Positions 16,826 to 25,855 are shown, counted from the first letter of the stretch. The stretch: 64,000 nucleotides of DNA from Psychroserpens sp041224425 (GCF_041224425.1 NZ_JBGFGL010000068.1:1-64000), one strand, 5' to 3'. Made by a program: numbers and translations. The notes: generated by a model not told the origin, from the letters alone.

Positions 16826-17734
16826 GTGAAGTTGTCTTGGGTACATATTGGTCTTGTTTTGATCTCGTGGTCTTCCTTTTCACAGTCAAAATTAGATGCT
16901 TTTCTAACACCCAGTGATACGTTACATATTCCTAGACGGAATGCAGTCATCATTACGGAAGCTTCCTTGGCAAGTATGGCTCTTATTGGTTTAGATCAAC
17001 TTTGGTATGCCGATTATCCGAGATCTTCATTTCATACTTTAGACGATTCTGGTGAATGGTTACAAATGGACAAATTAGGGCATGTGTTTTCTGCCTATCA
17101 ACTGGGAAAGGTTGGAGCAGATGCATTGAAATGGAGTGGCGTTCAGAAAAAAGACCAATTAATCTATGGCGCAACCTTAGGGTTTACTTTTTTAACAGCT
17201 ATAGAAGTTATGGATGGCTATAGTGCTGAATGGGGATTTTCATGGACAGATATGGCAGCAAATTCTTTAGGGACTGGATTGTTTATCGGACAAGAATTAT
17301 TGTGGGAAGAACAACGCATATTGATGAAGTATTCTTTCCATCAAACACAATATGCCTCCCAACGTCCTGATAAATTGGGAAACGGATTTATGGAAGAGTT
17401 TTTAAAGGATTATAACGGACAAACCTATTGGTTGAGTGCCAATGTAAAATCGTTCTTTAAATCCAGTAAAATACCTAGGTGGTTTAACATAGCTATTGGT
17501 TATGGAGCAGAGGGTATGTTGACCGGAAATGATGAGTCTGTTGATAACTTATTCATAAATCAAAATAGACAGCGTCAATTTTACCTGAGTTTGGACGTCG
17601 ATTTATCAAAAATTAAGACAAAATCTAGGTTGTTGCAATCGTTGTTTGACGTTTTTAATACGATAAAAGTACCTTTTCCTACCTTGGAGTTCAACGATAA
17701 AAACGGCTTTAAGCTTCATTACATCTACTTTTAA
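16826..17734 (+). CDS. DUF2279 (YfiM-like) envelope protein
   Basis: A 302-residue protein beginning with GTG directly after the mltG stop codon (no gap). A signal peptide ends near SSFSQSK (about residue 22). The central part has the DUF2279/YfiM-like pattern DKLGHVFSAYQLGKVGADAL and AIEVMDGYSAEWGFSWTDM with GTGLFIGQELLW. The function of the family is unknown; it is probably in the outer membrane or periplasm. The GTG start is supported by the perfect signal peptide that it opens. Confidence 0.82.
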   Translation: MKLSWVHIGLVLISWSSFSQSKLDAFLTPSDTLHIPRRNAVIITEASLASMALIGLDQLWYADYPRSSFHTLDDSGEWLQMDKLGHVFSAYQLGKVGADALKWSGVQKKDQLIYGATLGFTFLTAIEVMDGYSAEWGFSWTDMAANSLGTGLFIGQELLWEEQRILMKYSFHQTQYASQRPDKLGNGFMEEFLKDYNGQTYWLSANVKSFFKSSKIPRWFNIAIGYGAEGMLTGNDESVDNLFINQNRQRQFYLSLDVDLSKIKTKSRLLQSLFDVFNTIKVPFPTLEFNDKNGFKLHYIYF

Positions 17735-17776
17735 CAACACTTTAACCTCTTATTTTCAATAAATTAGAAAAAGGCG

Positions 17777-17784
17777 TATATTTG
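17777..17784 (+). promoter_or_regulatory. -7 element for the lysozyme-like gene
   Basis: TATATTTG, a perfect TAnnTTTG match, giving a leader of about 55 nt that contains competing hairpins. Confidence 0.65.
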
Positions 17785-17790
17785 CAAGCT

Positions 17791-17830
17791 GAAATTGTAA
17801 GGTTATTTAGGGGACAATTTTCACCTTACA
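17791..17830 (+). promoter_or_regulatory. Leader with two overlapping, mutually exclusive hairpins
   Basis: AAATTGT (17792-17798) can pair with ACAATTT (17814-17820), and TGTAAGGT (17796-17803) can pair with ACCTTACA (17823-17830). The 5' arms share three bases and the arms interleave, so the leader can form one or the other stem, or a strained pseudoknot. The second stem ends 13 nt before the start codon. A switch role is inference. Confidence 0.4.
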
Positions 17831-17843
17831 TAAATTAGCTATT

Positions 17844-18515
17844 ATGTTTAAAAAAATAAGTAATTATTTTGCTATCCCTCTAGCTATTTGTAGTGTTGTT
17901 TTTATGGCACTAAAACCGAGCCCTTCTCTGGATGTCGCCATGTATTCGACGGAAGGAATGGAACTAGACTTTACAGTACAAAAAGAAGAACCTTCTAAGG
18001 CTACTGAAGTTCATTTATCAAACCCTTTCCAAACACAGCATACCTATTTTCCATATTTAGGTAAATCGTATCACGGATTTAAAGAAGCTTTGGCTTTTAA
18101 AGAATCGAGAGGTGATTATTTTACTGTCAATACGTTAGGTTATTTGGGAAAATACCAATTTGGTGCTGAAACCTTAAAGCTCATTGGCATTTACAATCCA
18201 CAAAAGTTCTTGTATACTCCTGAATTGCAGGAAAAAGCATTCTTAGCGAATGCCGAACGAAACAAGTGGATTTTAAGACGTGACATCAAACGTTTTGATG
18301 GTAAGTATATTAATGGTGTTTTGGTTACCGAATCAGGAATCCTTGCAGCTGCTCATTTGGCTGGACCTGGAAGTGTAAAGAAATTTTTGAGAAGTTATGG
18401 ATCACAGAACTTTTCGGATGCTTATGGGTCAACTGTTAAGCATTATATGAAAAAGTTCTCAGGATACGATACGTCGTCTATAAAAGCAAACAAGAGAGCT
18501 AAGGCTATATTATAA
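17844..18515 (+). CDS. Secreted lysozyme-like (transglycosylase-type) protein
   Basis: A 223-residue exported protein with an N-terminal hydrophobic segment (about 6-23), a low-complexity linker, and a lysozyme-like domain (about 80-205). The probable catalytic Glu lies in LAFKESRGDYFTVN; the supporting pattern GYLGKYQFGAETL and the late LAAAHLAGPGSVKKFLRSYG are typical of this fold. Homologues are often named peptidoglycan-binding protein LysM, but no LysM repeat is visible here. It likely acts on peptidoglycan. It has its own promoter and a structured leader. Confidence 0.8.
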   Translation: MFKKISNYFAIPLAICSVVFMALKPSPSLDVAMYSTEGMELDFTVQKEEPSKATEVHLSNPFQTQHTYFPYLGKSYHGFKEALAFKESRGDYFTVNTLGYLGKYQFGAETLKLIGIYNPQKFLYTPELQEKAFLANAERNKWILRRDIKRFDGKYINGVLVTESGILAAAHLAGPGSVKKFLRSYGSQNFSDAYGSTVKHYMKKFSGYDTSSIKANKRAKAIL

Positions 18516-18535
18516 TATAGCGATCATGCATATAT

Positions 18536-18568
18536 AAAATCCTTGGGTAAAGCACTCAAGGATTTTTT
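18536..18568. terminator. Bidirectional terminator between lysozyme-like gene and mscS
   Basis: A 10-bp perfect stem (18536-18545 with 18557-18566) with an A-run before and T-run after. It serves the plus-strand gene ending at 18515 and the minus-strand gene ending at 18571. Confidence 0.85.
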
Positions 18569-18570
18569 GT

Positions 18571-19113
18571 TTATAAGGCTTCGCTATCGTCATCAAGCAA
18601 TTCGTGAATTGCATCTTTTTCTACTAGAGTTACCGCTTTTTGAAGAATGAGGTTGTTTGGATAAGTTACCAAATCGCCATTATCTAACCGTAAATGCAAA
18701 TGAAAGGCTCTAATGTCTTCAATAATAGCTTCTACAGGAAAATCCTTATCATGAATTTCAATTTTATCACCAACCTTATAAGGAAAATTAAAGAACATGA
18801 TTACGCCTGAAGTTATGTTGCTTAAAATAGACCATATGGCAAAAAGCCCAATTCCGATGACTGCAAAAACGGATGAAAACAACAATGTTAACTCTTTCAA
18901 TTCTGCTCCAAATACAAAAGCTTCAATAATCAGTGCTATTACTAAAAGAGTCACTGAAACATAACGGCAAATCAGCTGAATTCGAGCATCATTGATGCCA
19001 CTTTTACGACCAATTTTTTTTATTAATGTATGTGCAATTAGTCGAATGACAAATAATATGGCCAATACAATAATAGAGGTGATGATTTCAGAATGATAAG
19101 TTTCAAAAAACAT
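18571..19113 (-). CDS. Small-conductance mechanosensitive channel (MscS family)
   Basis: A 180-residue MscS-like channel with transmembrane helices at about residues 10-30, 47-66 and 75-100, the last resembling the pore helix, followed by the beta domain with FFNFPYKVGDKIEIHDKD and LVTYPNNLILQKAV. It is shorter than E. coli MscS (286 residues) because the C-terminal alpha/beta cage is nearly absent. It releases solutes on osmotic downshock. It has its own predicted promoter. Confidence 0.9.
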   Translation of the reverse strand: MFFETYHSEIITSIIVLAILFVIRLIAHTLIKKIGRKSGINDARIQLICRYVSVTLLVIALIIEAFVFGAELKELTLLFSSVFAVIGIGLFAIWSILSNITSGVIMFFNFPYKVGDKIEIHDKDFPVEAIIEDIRAFHLHLRLDNGDLVTYPNNLILQKAVTLVEKDAIHELLDDDSEAL

Positions 19114-19132
19114 AGAAGGTGATTTTTTTTTA

Positions 19133-19140
19133 CAAAGATA
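19133..19140 (-). promoter_or_regulatory. -7 element for mscS
   Basis: Minus-strand TATCTTTG, a perfect TAnnTTTG match, 19 bp before the start codon. Confidence 0.6.
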
Positions 19141-19190
19141 AACGAATTGCTAGCCTTTTATTCAGAAAAAAGAATCTCTAAAATAAGATT

Positions 19191-19778
19191 TTAATCTATT
19201 ATGCTTTTAAGGGTCTTGTAAACTAAATGTGTTGGTAAACCTACTACGTTGAAATACGAACCTTCTATATGAGTGATTCCAATATGGCCAATCCACTCTT
19301 GAATACCATAAGCACCAGCTTTGTCGAATGGTTTATAGCGATCAATGTAGTATTCAATTTCTTCTTCAGTCAGATCTTTAAAATTGACTTTAGTTATTGC
19401 ATTAACTGTTTTTTGAAGTTTTGATGTCGTAAAACAAACTGATGTGATGACTTCATGGGTTTTTCCACTCATAGAAGATAACATCTCAAAGGCTTCATCG
19501 TGATTTATAGGTTTTCCTAAAGCTTTGTTATCATGCCAGACAATAGTGTCACTCGTAATAAGGATATCATTATCCTGTAATTCTTCTTTAAAGGGAATGG
19601 CTTTTAATTGTGATAAGTAATCACTGATCTCAAAGTGCTGTAATCTATCAGGATAGTCTTCTTTAATAGACTTCAAGCGAACTTCAAAATCAAGACCTAA
19701 ATCCTTAAAAAATTGCTGTCTTCGAGGAGAACCTGAAGCCAAAATGAGATGATAGGATTTTAAAGCGTCTGCAAGCAT
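19191..19778 (-). CDS. maf: Maf-family nucleotide pyrophosphatase
   Basis: A 195-residue nucleoside triphosphate pyrophosphatase of the Maf/YhdE type. Visible motifs are ILASGSPRRQQFF near the N-terminus, SDTIVWHDNKALGKP (metal-binding Asp and substrate loop), MSGKTHEVITSV and DKAGAYGIQEW. It hydrolyses dTTP/UTP or modified nucleotides and is linked to division control in some bacteria. It is the last gene of the run DUF2520-kdsC-ubiA-maf, 9 bp after ubiA. Confidence 0.95.
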   Translation of the reverse strand: MLADALKSYHLILASGSPRRQQFFKDLGLDFEVRLKSIKEDYPDRLQHFEISDYLSQLKAIPFKEELQDNDILITSDTIVWHDNKALGKPINHDEAFEMLSSMSGKTHEVITSVCFTTSKLQKTVNAITKVNFKDLTEEEIEYYIDRYKPFDKAGAYGIQEWIGHIGITHIEGSYFNVVGLPTHLVYKTLKSIID

Positions 19779-19787
19779 ATTTGAAAT

Positions 19788-20699
19788 TTATTTCAGAATA
19801 AAAGGATATAATAATAAAGATAGCATTCCTAAAAGCATGATAATTTTATAGACATTACTTATGTGATGGTAATGCATTTTTGTCTTAGCCATAAAAATTT
19901 TAATGGAAGCATAGATAAGAGGTGCTAAAACAAAAAGTAAAAAATAACCAATAGCAATCTCTTGTTGATATATATAAGTTACAACAAAATATGTGACAGC
20001 GATAATTGGGAAAAAGCTAAATATAAAGGCAATGTATCTAGCACGCTCACGCCCTAAAGTAATAGGCAAGGTGTTCATTTGCGCTTTGTAATCACCATTG
20101 ATGTCTTCAATATCTTTAACCATTTCACGAACCAAATTGACCAAAAAGGCAAATACAGCATAATCGAGAAGAATTTCAAACATAGTAAACTGCGTGCCGC
20201 TATTTTGTTCGGTTATTGCTGGAATCAAATCAAAAATACCAACAATGAGAATACTCATTCCTACCAAAATCGAGATGAGCAAATTACCGAAAAAAGGAGT
20301 TTGCTTCAAAAAGGAAGCATAGACATATAAGGCTGCTGAAATAATCACAAAAATTGAGAAAAACGGACTCCTTCCAACGCTATGTGATAAATAGAATCCT
20401 AACACTACACCAATAACATTTAAAGCTATAAATAAGTTGAAAGCGGTTTTTTCAGAAATATGCCTATCGATAACGACACGTTCAGGTTTATTTACCTTAT
20501 CTGTTTCCAAATCATATATGTCATTGATGATATTACCAGCAGCAGCAATACAAAGCGTGGCAATAATTAAAACGATAAAACCTGAAGTACTAAGTGCTAC
20601 ATCAATCTGGAAAGGCTCAAATAAAGCATAGCGAATCAATAGTTGAACCAGAACGATGAGCAATAGATTTTTATAACGAATGAGCTGTAGTATATGCAA
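19788..20699 (-). CDS. UbiA-family prenyltransferase
   Basis: A 303-residue integral membrane enzyme with about eight hydrophobic segments and both aspartate-rich motifs, NIINDIYDLETDKVNKPER (about 60-78) and REMVKDIEDINGDYKAQ (about 190-206). Flavobacterial homologues are commonly called geranylgeranylglycerol-phosphate geranylgeranyltransferase, but the acceptor cannot be read from sequence. It starts 2 bp after kdsC and is followed by maf, so it belongs to that operon. Confidence 0.88.
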   Translation of the reverse strand: MHILQLIRYKNLLLIVLVQLLIRYALFEPFQIDVALSTSGFIVLIIATLCIAAAGNIINDIYDLETDKVNKPERVVIDRHISEKTAFNLFIALNVIGVVLGFYLSHSVGRSPFFSIFVIISAALYVYASFLKQTPFFGNLLISILVGMSILIVGIFDLIPAITEQNSGTQFTMFEILLDYAVFAFLVNLVREMVKDIEDINGDYKAQMNTLPITLGRERARYIAFIFSFFPIIAVTYFVVTYIYQQEIAIGYFLLFVLAPLIYASIKIFMAKTKMHYHHISNVYKIIMLLGMLSLLLYPFILK

Positions 20700-20701
20700 G
20701 G

Positions 20702-21232
20702 CTAGTCGTATTTGGCATCAAAATTAGCATTCCATTTTCCTTGAACTTTCATCACTTGTTCAATAATATCTCTAACAGCACCTTTTCCTCCGTTTTTGTG
20801 GGATACATATTTGCTAATGGACTTGATTTCATTAACGGCATCTTGCGGACAAGTTGGTAGTCCGACACACTTCATGACAGGCACATCCGGAATGTCATCT
20901 CCCATATACAATACATGTTCCAATTGGATCTGCTTTCTTTCAGTATATTCCTTAAGTTGATCTATTTTGTTATGAGCTCCTAAATAAATATCGGTAACAC
21001 CCAGACCTTCCAAGCGTTTTTGAACTCCTAGATTACTTCCTCCTGAAATAATACAAATATTATAACCAGCATCAATAGCCGTTTTTAATGCATAACCATC
21101 TTTAATATTCATGCGTCTAAGCATGTCGCCATTGGTCATAATCGTTACTGTGCCATCAGTTAAGACACCATCTACATCAAAAATGAAGGTGGTAATGTTT
21201 GGTAAATATTCTTTGTAGCTTTTATCTTCCAT
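20702..21232 (-). CDS. kdsC: HAD phosphatase, KdsC type
   Basis: A 176-residue HAD-superfamily phosphatase of the tetrameric KdsC class without a cap domain. Motif I is FIFDVDGVLTDGTV (nucleophile Asp near residue 18), motif II region CIISGGSN, and motif IV YMGDDIPDVPVMKCVGL. KdsC dephosphorylates Kdo-8-phosphate in LPS synthesis; close relatives act on other sugar acid phosphates. It overlaps the DUF2520 gene by 11 bp and is 2 bp from ubiA. Confidence 0.92.
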   Translation of the reverse strand: MEDKSYKEYLPNITTFIFDVDGVLTDGTVTIMTNGDMLRRMNIKDGYALKTAIDAGYNICIISGGSNLGVQKRLEGLGVTDIYLGAHNKIDQLKEYTERKQIQLEHVLYMGDDIPDVPVMKCVGLPTCPQDAVNEIKSISKYVSHKNGGKGAVRDIIEQVMKVQGKWNANFDAKYD

Positions 21233-21980
21233 GAGTATTTTGGATGGATTTAGTCAACAACTTATAAATAGTTTTATGCTCTTCATTTTTAAGTTGTTTC
21301 AAATGTTTTTTTATGGTGCTTTTGTCGTTGCGTTTTGCAGGTCCAGTTTGCGCTCTGTAAGGAGAAAGCTCTTGGACTTTTTCTGCAGTTTCTTTAATCA
21401 AGGGTTTCAGTAAATCGAATTCAGTGCTGGTCGATTCTGTAATTTCTTGTGCAATTCGGTATAATTGATTCGTAAAATTATTAACAAAAACAGCAGCCAA
21501 ATGTAGTGAAGCACGTTGCTCACTATTCACACGTTTGGTGTGTTCTGAAATTGCGGTTGCAAGCTCTTTGAGCAAGTGGTAATCTGCTTTATCGAGTGTT
21601 TCCAAGCAAATCGGCACTTCTGAAAAATCGATGTCAGCTGATTTGGAAAAACTTTGTAAAGGGTAAAAAACGCCACGTCTGTGTTTTTTGTCAATATCGT
21701 GAATACTAACACTACCAGAGGTGTGTACGACCAATCTGTTTTCAAAAGGTAGTTTTGAAGAGAGCTCTGAAACCGCATCATCGCTCACAGCCAAAATATA
21801 AATGTCGGCTTCTTTTAATTCAGAAATATTATCTGAAATCAAAACGTCGTTTTGAAACGATTGAAGTGGTTTCAAATTTCGATTGTACCATTGCTTAACG
21901 TCAATGTCTTCAGAATTTTGAAAGGCTTTATATAAATGGCTGGCTACATTTCCAGCGCCAAGAATAACAACAGAAATCAT
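21222..21980 (-). CDS. Rossmann-fold and DUF2520 domain protein
   Basis: A 252-residue protein with an N-terminal NAD(P)-binding Rossmann domain (MISVVILGAGNVASHLYKAF) and a helical C-terminal DUF2520 domain (about 130-250, containing HLAAVFVNNFTNQLYRIA and LSPYRAQTGPAKRND). It resembles 6-phosphogluconate dehydrogenase-like oxidoreductases; the substrate is unknown. The frame extends upstream to 22013, but the glycine-rich loop directly after the Met at 21980 makes that the likely start. First gene of the kdsC operon. Confidence 0.9.
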   Translation of the reverse strand: MISVVILGAGNVASHLYKAFQNSEDIDVKQWYNRNLKPLQSFQNDVLISDNISELKEADIYILAVSDDAVSELSSKLPFENRLVVHTSGSVSIHDIDKKHRRGVFYPLQSFSKSADIDFSEVPICLETLDKADYHLLKELATAISEHTKRVNSEQRASLHLAAVFVNNFTNQLYRIAQEITESTSTEFDLLKPLIKETAEKVQELSPYRAQTGPAKRNDKSTIKKHLKQLKNEEHKTIYKLLTKSIQNTHGR

Positions 21981-22051
21981 AGTGCTAAAATACAATAGAA
22001 TTACGACATACAAATGAAACTATTTAATATTACTGCATGCTTTTAATTCGC

Positions 22052-22059
22052 TACCTTTG
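22052..22059 (+). promoter_or_regulatory. -7 element for the truncated haemoglobin gene
   Basis: TACCTTTG, a perfect TAnnTTTG match, ending only 5 bp before the ATG, which predicts an essentially leaderless transcript. Confidence 0.55.
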
Positions 22060-22064
22060 ATGAT

Positions 22065-22463
22065 ATGAAAAAAGATATCGAAAATCGAAGCGATATTGCT
22101 CTGTTGGTTTCAGAATTCTACAAAAAAGTCAAGATAGATAAAACTTTGGGACCTTTTTTTAATAATACTATTAGTGACTGGGATTCACATTTAGATCACT
22201 TAACTACATTTTGGGAAACCAGTTTATTCATGACCAAACCTTTAGAAAAAAAGTATAGAGGAAATCCTTTGGAAGTCCATATTGAGGTCGATAAACAATT
22301 CAATTATTCCATAACTGAACTCCATTTTGGATTATGGCTCAATCTATGGTATCAAACCTTAGATGAATTTTTCGAGGGAGAGGTTGCTGATAATGCTAAA
22401 AGAAGAGCACGAAAAATGGCCACATTTATATATCTTAAAATTTTTGAGGTGCGATCAAATTAA
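22065..22463 (+). CDS. Group III truncated haemoglobin
   Basis: A 132-residue globin with the 2-over-2 fold. The N-terminus (IALLVSEFYKKVKIDKTLGPFFNN) and FWETSLFMTKP are typical, and the probable haem-ligating proximal histidine lies in ITELHFGLWLNLW (about residue 87). Group III proteins such as Campylobacter Ctb are linked to oxygen or nitric-oxide handling. It sits upstream of a cytochrome c biogenesis gene, which is a reasonable respiratory neighbour, but each has its own promoter. Confidence 0.9.
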   Translation: MKKDIENRSDIALLVSEFYKKVKIDKTLGPFFNNTISDWDSHLDHLTTFWETSLFMTKPLEKKYRGNPLEVHIEVDKQFNYSITELHFGLWLNLWYQTLDEFFEGEVADNAKRRARKMATFIYLKIFEVRSN

Positions 22464-22524
22464 TTCCAGTGTCTTTAACACATTTTTGAAATGGAATCAT
22501 GGGTTTTAAATGAACTAAAATAAT

Positions 22525-22532
22525 TACCTTTG
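22525..22532 (+). promoter_or_regulatory. -7 element for ccsBA
   Basis: TACCTTTG, a perfect TAnnTTTG match, 25 bp upstream of the start codon. Confidence 0.6.
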
Positions 22533-22557
22533 CACAGCAAAAAATATACGAAAAGCT

Positions 22558-25500
22558 ATGCAAAAAAAAATTGCCAATTTCCTATTTTCAACTCGACTTA
22601 CTGGTGTTTTATTCATTGTTTTTGCAATAGCTATGATTACAGGAACTTTCCTGGATGCCAATCAGGAAACCTCACCAACACCTTACACACGCTATTGGAT
22701 TTATAATGCTTGGTGGTTTGAGTTGATTATGGTCATCTTCGTAATCAACTTTATAGGCAATATTTTTAGATACCGACTGCTGAGAAAGGAAAAATGGGCA
22801 ACCTTAATTTTGCATTTGGCTTTTATCTTTATCATCATTGGAGCAGGAATCACACGATATATTGGTTATGAAGGATGGATGCCGATTAAGGAAGGAGAAA
22901 CTACCAACAACTATCTAACCAGAACTATTTATGTGACTGCCTATATTGATGGCGATTATGTGGTTAATGGATTGCCACAACGACGAGTTGTTAACGAACC
23001 AGTCGATTTCTCTGAACGCTTAAGCAATGATTTTGAAGTAACTGCAGATTATAACGGGACACCTGTAACAATTTCAGCAGAAAAATTTATTAAAAATGCT
23101 GAAATTGATATAGTTCCAACAGATGATGGTGAGTCTTATTTGAAAATAGTTGAATCTTCAGGAGGCGAACCTCATAACCATTTTTTAAAGGATGGTGAGG
23201 ACCAACTGATTCACAATATCATCTTTACACTCAATAATCCAAAAAAAGGCGCTATTAACATCACAACCGATGATCAGAATGGTATATTCATCGAATCGCC
23301 TTTTGAAGGGGAATTTATGACCATGGCAACGCGAGCCACTGGTACTTTGGTTCAGGATTCCATTCAACCACTTGCTTTACGATCTCGATATCAAATAGGT
23401 AACTTGTCCATGGTTTTTCCTAAGCCAGTAGTTAAAGGTGAGTTTGAATTGGTGAAGCGTTCGCAAATGTTGCGTGGTAGTGAAGATGGTGTGACCGTTG
23501 CTGTCTCAGCGAATGGCGACACCAAACGTGTTCATTTATTGGGAGGTCAATACAATAGTGGAAAATTTGAGCAAGTAAAAGTTGGAGGTTTTGATGTGGC
23601 TGTAAAGTATGGCTCCTTGGTTAAGGAATTGCCTTTCAGTATCAAGCTCAACGATTTTAATGCTGAGGTGTATCCAGGAACAGAGGATAGCTTTTCTTCT
23701 TTCGAAAGCAAGGTTACAGTTGTTGACGAAGAGGAAGGTAATTTCGATTACCACATCTATATGAACCATATTTTGAACCATAAAGGCTATCGCTTTTTTC
23801 AAGCGAGTTTCGATCCAGATCTTAAAGGAACAAAGCTTTCTGTTAATCACGATGCTTGGGGAACTTGGATCACTTATATAGGCTACATGTTATTGTACTT
23901 CGGATTGATGGCGATATTATTTGTTAAAGGATCACGTTTTGGTGATTTGAAACGCATGCTTGATAAGGTTAAATCCAAAAAGGCTAAAGTACTTTCAATT
24001 CTTTTGCTTCTTGTGAGCCTCTCTGGTTTTTCACAGCAACATTCTGAAGATGATGGTCATGACCATTCACAGCCGACAAATTCAATCGCTAAGCCAACAA
24101 AAGCTCAAATTGACTCGATCATAAAAGCCAATATTACTCCTAAAGCGCATTCAGATGCCTTCGGAAAATTGGTTATTCAAGATTATAGTGGTCGAATGAT
24201 GCCAATGAACACCTATGCATCAGAAGTCTTAAGAAAAGTAAGTAAGAAAGATCATTACGAAGATTTTGATGCTAATCAAGTCATGCTTTCCATGCAGGAA
24301 AGTCCATTATTTTGGTATAATGTCCCAATCATTTATTTAGCCAAACGAAAAGGAGATTCCATTAGACATCTTATTGGCGTTGATGAAAGTGAAAAGTATG
24401 TGGCATTGACCGATTTCTTAGAAGACGATGGAACATACAAGTTAGGACCTTATCTAGAAGATGCCTATAAAACACAGGTTCCAAATGGCTATCAGAAAGA
24501 ATTCAAGGAAACCGATCAACGGATTAATTTGTTGTTCAGTACGATTGAAGGAAGGTCTTTAAAGATTTTTCCGGTGCCTGGTGATGAGAAAAATACGTGG
24601 ATTTCACCTTTGGAATATCGCGAAGGTTATCAGCAGAAAGTCAACGATACCATCTATGGAAAGTTTATTGAAAATAGTTTTAGCTATTATCTTTCAGAAC
24701 TCTACAAAGCAAAACAAACAGGTGATTTTACCACAGCGGACAAATTATTGGAAGGGTTTAAAAGAAATCAGCAAAAGTTAGGTGGTGAGGTGATGATTTC
24801 CGAAGATCGTATTAATGCTGAGGTATTGTACAATAAATACGATATTTTCAAAAAGCTCTTCAGTTGGTATATGTATGCTGGCACCTTGTTGTTTATTCTC
24901 CTTATTGTACAGATTTTTAAAGCACAGAATAAGATTTTGAATAACGTTGTAAAAGCATTAGGAGTCATTATTTTACTACTGTTTCTTACACATACCTTAG
25001 GCTTGGTTGTAAGATGGTATATTTCGGGTCATGCACCATGGAGTGATGCTTATGAATCCATGATTTATGTCGCTTGGGCAACCATGTTTTTCGGATTGGC
25101 TTTCGGACGGAAAAGTATGTTGACGATTGCTGCAACGGCCTTTGTAACCTCCATGATTTTGATGGTTGCCCATTGGAATTGGATGGATCCTGCCATTGCA
25201 AATCTACAACCGGTTTTAGATAGCTATTGGTTAATGATTCACGTAGCTGTGATTGTTGCAAGTTATGGGCCATTTACTTTAGGAATGATTTTAGGAGTCA
25301 CCGTTTTACTACTGATGATTTTTACCACTAAATCCAATAAACAGAAGATGTTGCTCAATATTCAGGAACTGACAATCATCAATGAAATGTCATTAACGGT
25401 TGGATTGGTGATGCTTACTATTGGAAATTTCCTTGGAGGTATGTGGGCAAACGAAAGTTGGGGACGATATTGGGGTTGGGACCCAAAAGAAACTTGGGCG

Positions 25501-25770
25501 CTGATTAGTATCATGGTATACGCGTTTATCATTCACATGCGATTGATTCCTGGTCTTCGCGGGCGCTATGGATTTAACTTGGCTTCCATAATTGGTTTTT
25601 CGAGTATCATATTTACTTATTTCGGAGTGAACTTTTATTTGTCCGGATTGCATTCCTACCAATCAGGTCAGCAAATCGCTAGTTTGCAAATTATTGCCAT
25701 TGCAGTAAGTATTGTTGCTGTCCTAGGCTTTTTGGCTTACCGAAAGTATGTGATGTTCTACAAAAAATAG
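22558..25770 (+). CDS. ccsBA: Fused cytochrome c biogenesis protein CcsBA (ResB-CcsA)
   Basis: A 1070-residue membrane protein of the system II cytochrome c maturation pathway, which exports haem and attaches it to apocytochrome c. The N-terminal ResB/CcsB part has several helices and a large periplasmic domain (about 115-430). The C-terminal CcsA part has the haem-binding tryptophan-rich WWD motif MWANESWGRYWGWDPKETWA (about 961) and flanking histidines in HTLGLVVRWY and WLMIHVAV. Between them is a signal-like hydrophobic segment followed by a His/Asp-rich patch, HSEDDGHDHS (about 496-505). The fusion is usual in Bacteroidota and epsilonproteobacteria. Confidence 0.95.
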   Translation: MQKKIANFLFSTRLTGVLFIVFAIAMITGTFLDANQETSPTPYTRYWIYNAWWFELIMVIFVINFIGNIFRYRLLRKEKWATLILHLAFIFIIIGAGITRYIGYEGWMPIKEGETTNNYLTRTIYVTAYIDGDYVVNGLPQRRVVNEPVDFSERLSNDFEVTADYNGTPVTISAEKFIKNAEIDIVPTDDGESYLKIVESSGGEPHNHFLKDGEDQLIHNIIFTLNNPKKGAINITTDDQNGIFIESPFEGEFMTMATRATGTLVQDSIQPLALRSRYQIGNLSMVFPKPVVKGEFELVKRSQMLRGSEDGVTVAVSANGDTKRVHLLGGQYNSGKFEQVKVGGFDVAVKYGSLVKELPFSIKLNDFNAEVYPGTEDSFSSFESKVTVVDEEEGNFDYHIYMNHILNHKGYRFFQASFDPDLKGTKLSVNHDAWGTWITYIGYMLLYFGLMAILFVKGSRFGDLKRMLDKVKSKKAKVLSILLLLVSLSGFSQQHSEDDGHDHSQPTNSIAKPTKAQIDSIIKANITPKAHSDAFGKLVIQDYSGRMMPMNTYASEVLRKVSKKDHYEDFDANQVMLSMQESPLFWYNVPIIYLAKRKGDSIRHLIGVDESEKYVALTDFLEDDGTYKLGPYLEDAYKTQVPNGYQKEFKETDQRINLLFSTIEGRSLKIFPVPGDEKNTWISPLEYREGYQQKVNDTIYGKFIENSFSYYLSELYKAKQTGDFTTADKLLEGFKRNQQKLGGEVMISEDRINAEVLYNKYDIFKKLFSWYMYAGTLLFILLIVQIFKAQNKILNNVVKALGVIILLLFLTHTLGLVVRWYISGHAPWSDAYESMIYVAWATMFFGLAFGRKSMLTIAATAFVTSMILMVAHWNWMDPAIANLQPVLDSYWLMIHVAVIVASYGPFTLGMILGVTVLLLMIFTTKSNKQKMLLNIQELTIINEMSLTVGLVMLTIGNFLGGMWANESWGRYWGWDPKETWALISIMVYAFIIHMRLIPGLRGRYGFNLASIIGFSSIIFTYFGVNFYLSGLHSYQSGQQIASLQIIAIAVSIVAVLGFLAYRKYVMFYKK

Positions 25771-25821
25771 ACCTCTTCAAGTATTTAGCACTCTTTTTAA
25801 TTCTGTTTTGTAGGTATTAAA

Positions 25822-25829
25822 TATCTTTG
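25822..25829 (+). promoter_or_regulatory. -7 element for mscL
   Basis: TATCTTTG, a perfect TAnnTTTG match, 26 bp before the start codon. An AAAAGGA sequence 6 bp before the ATG is an unusually good ribosome-binding site for this organism group. Confidence 0.6.
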
Positions 25830-25855
25830 TCGCTTGTAAATTTAAAAGGACAAGT

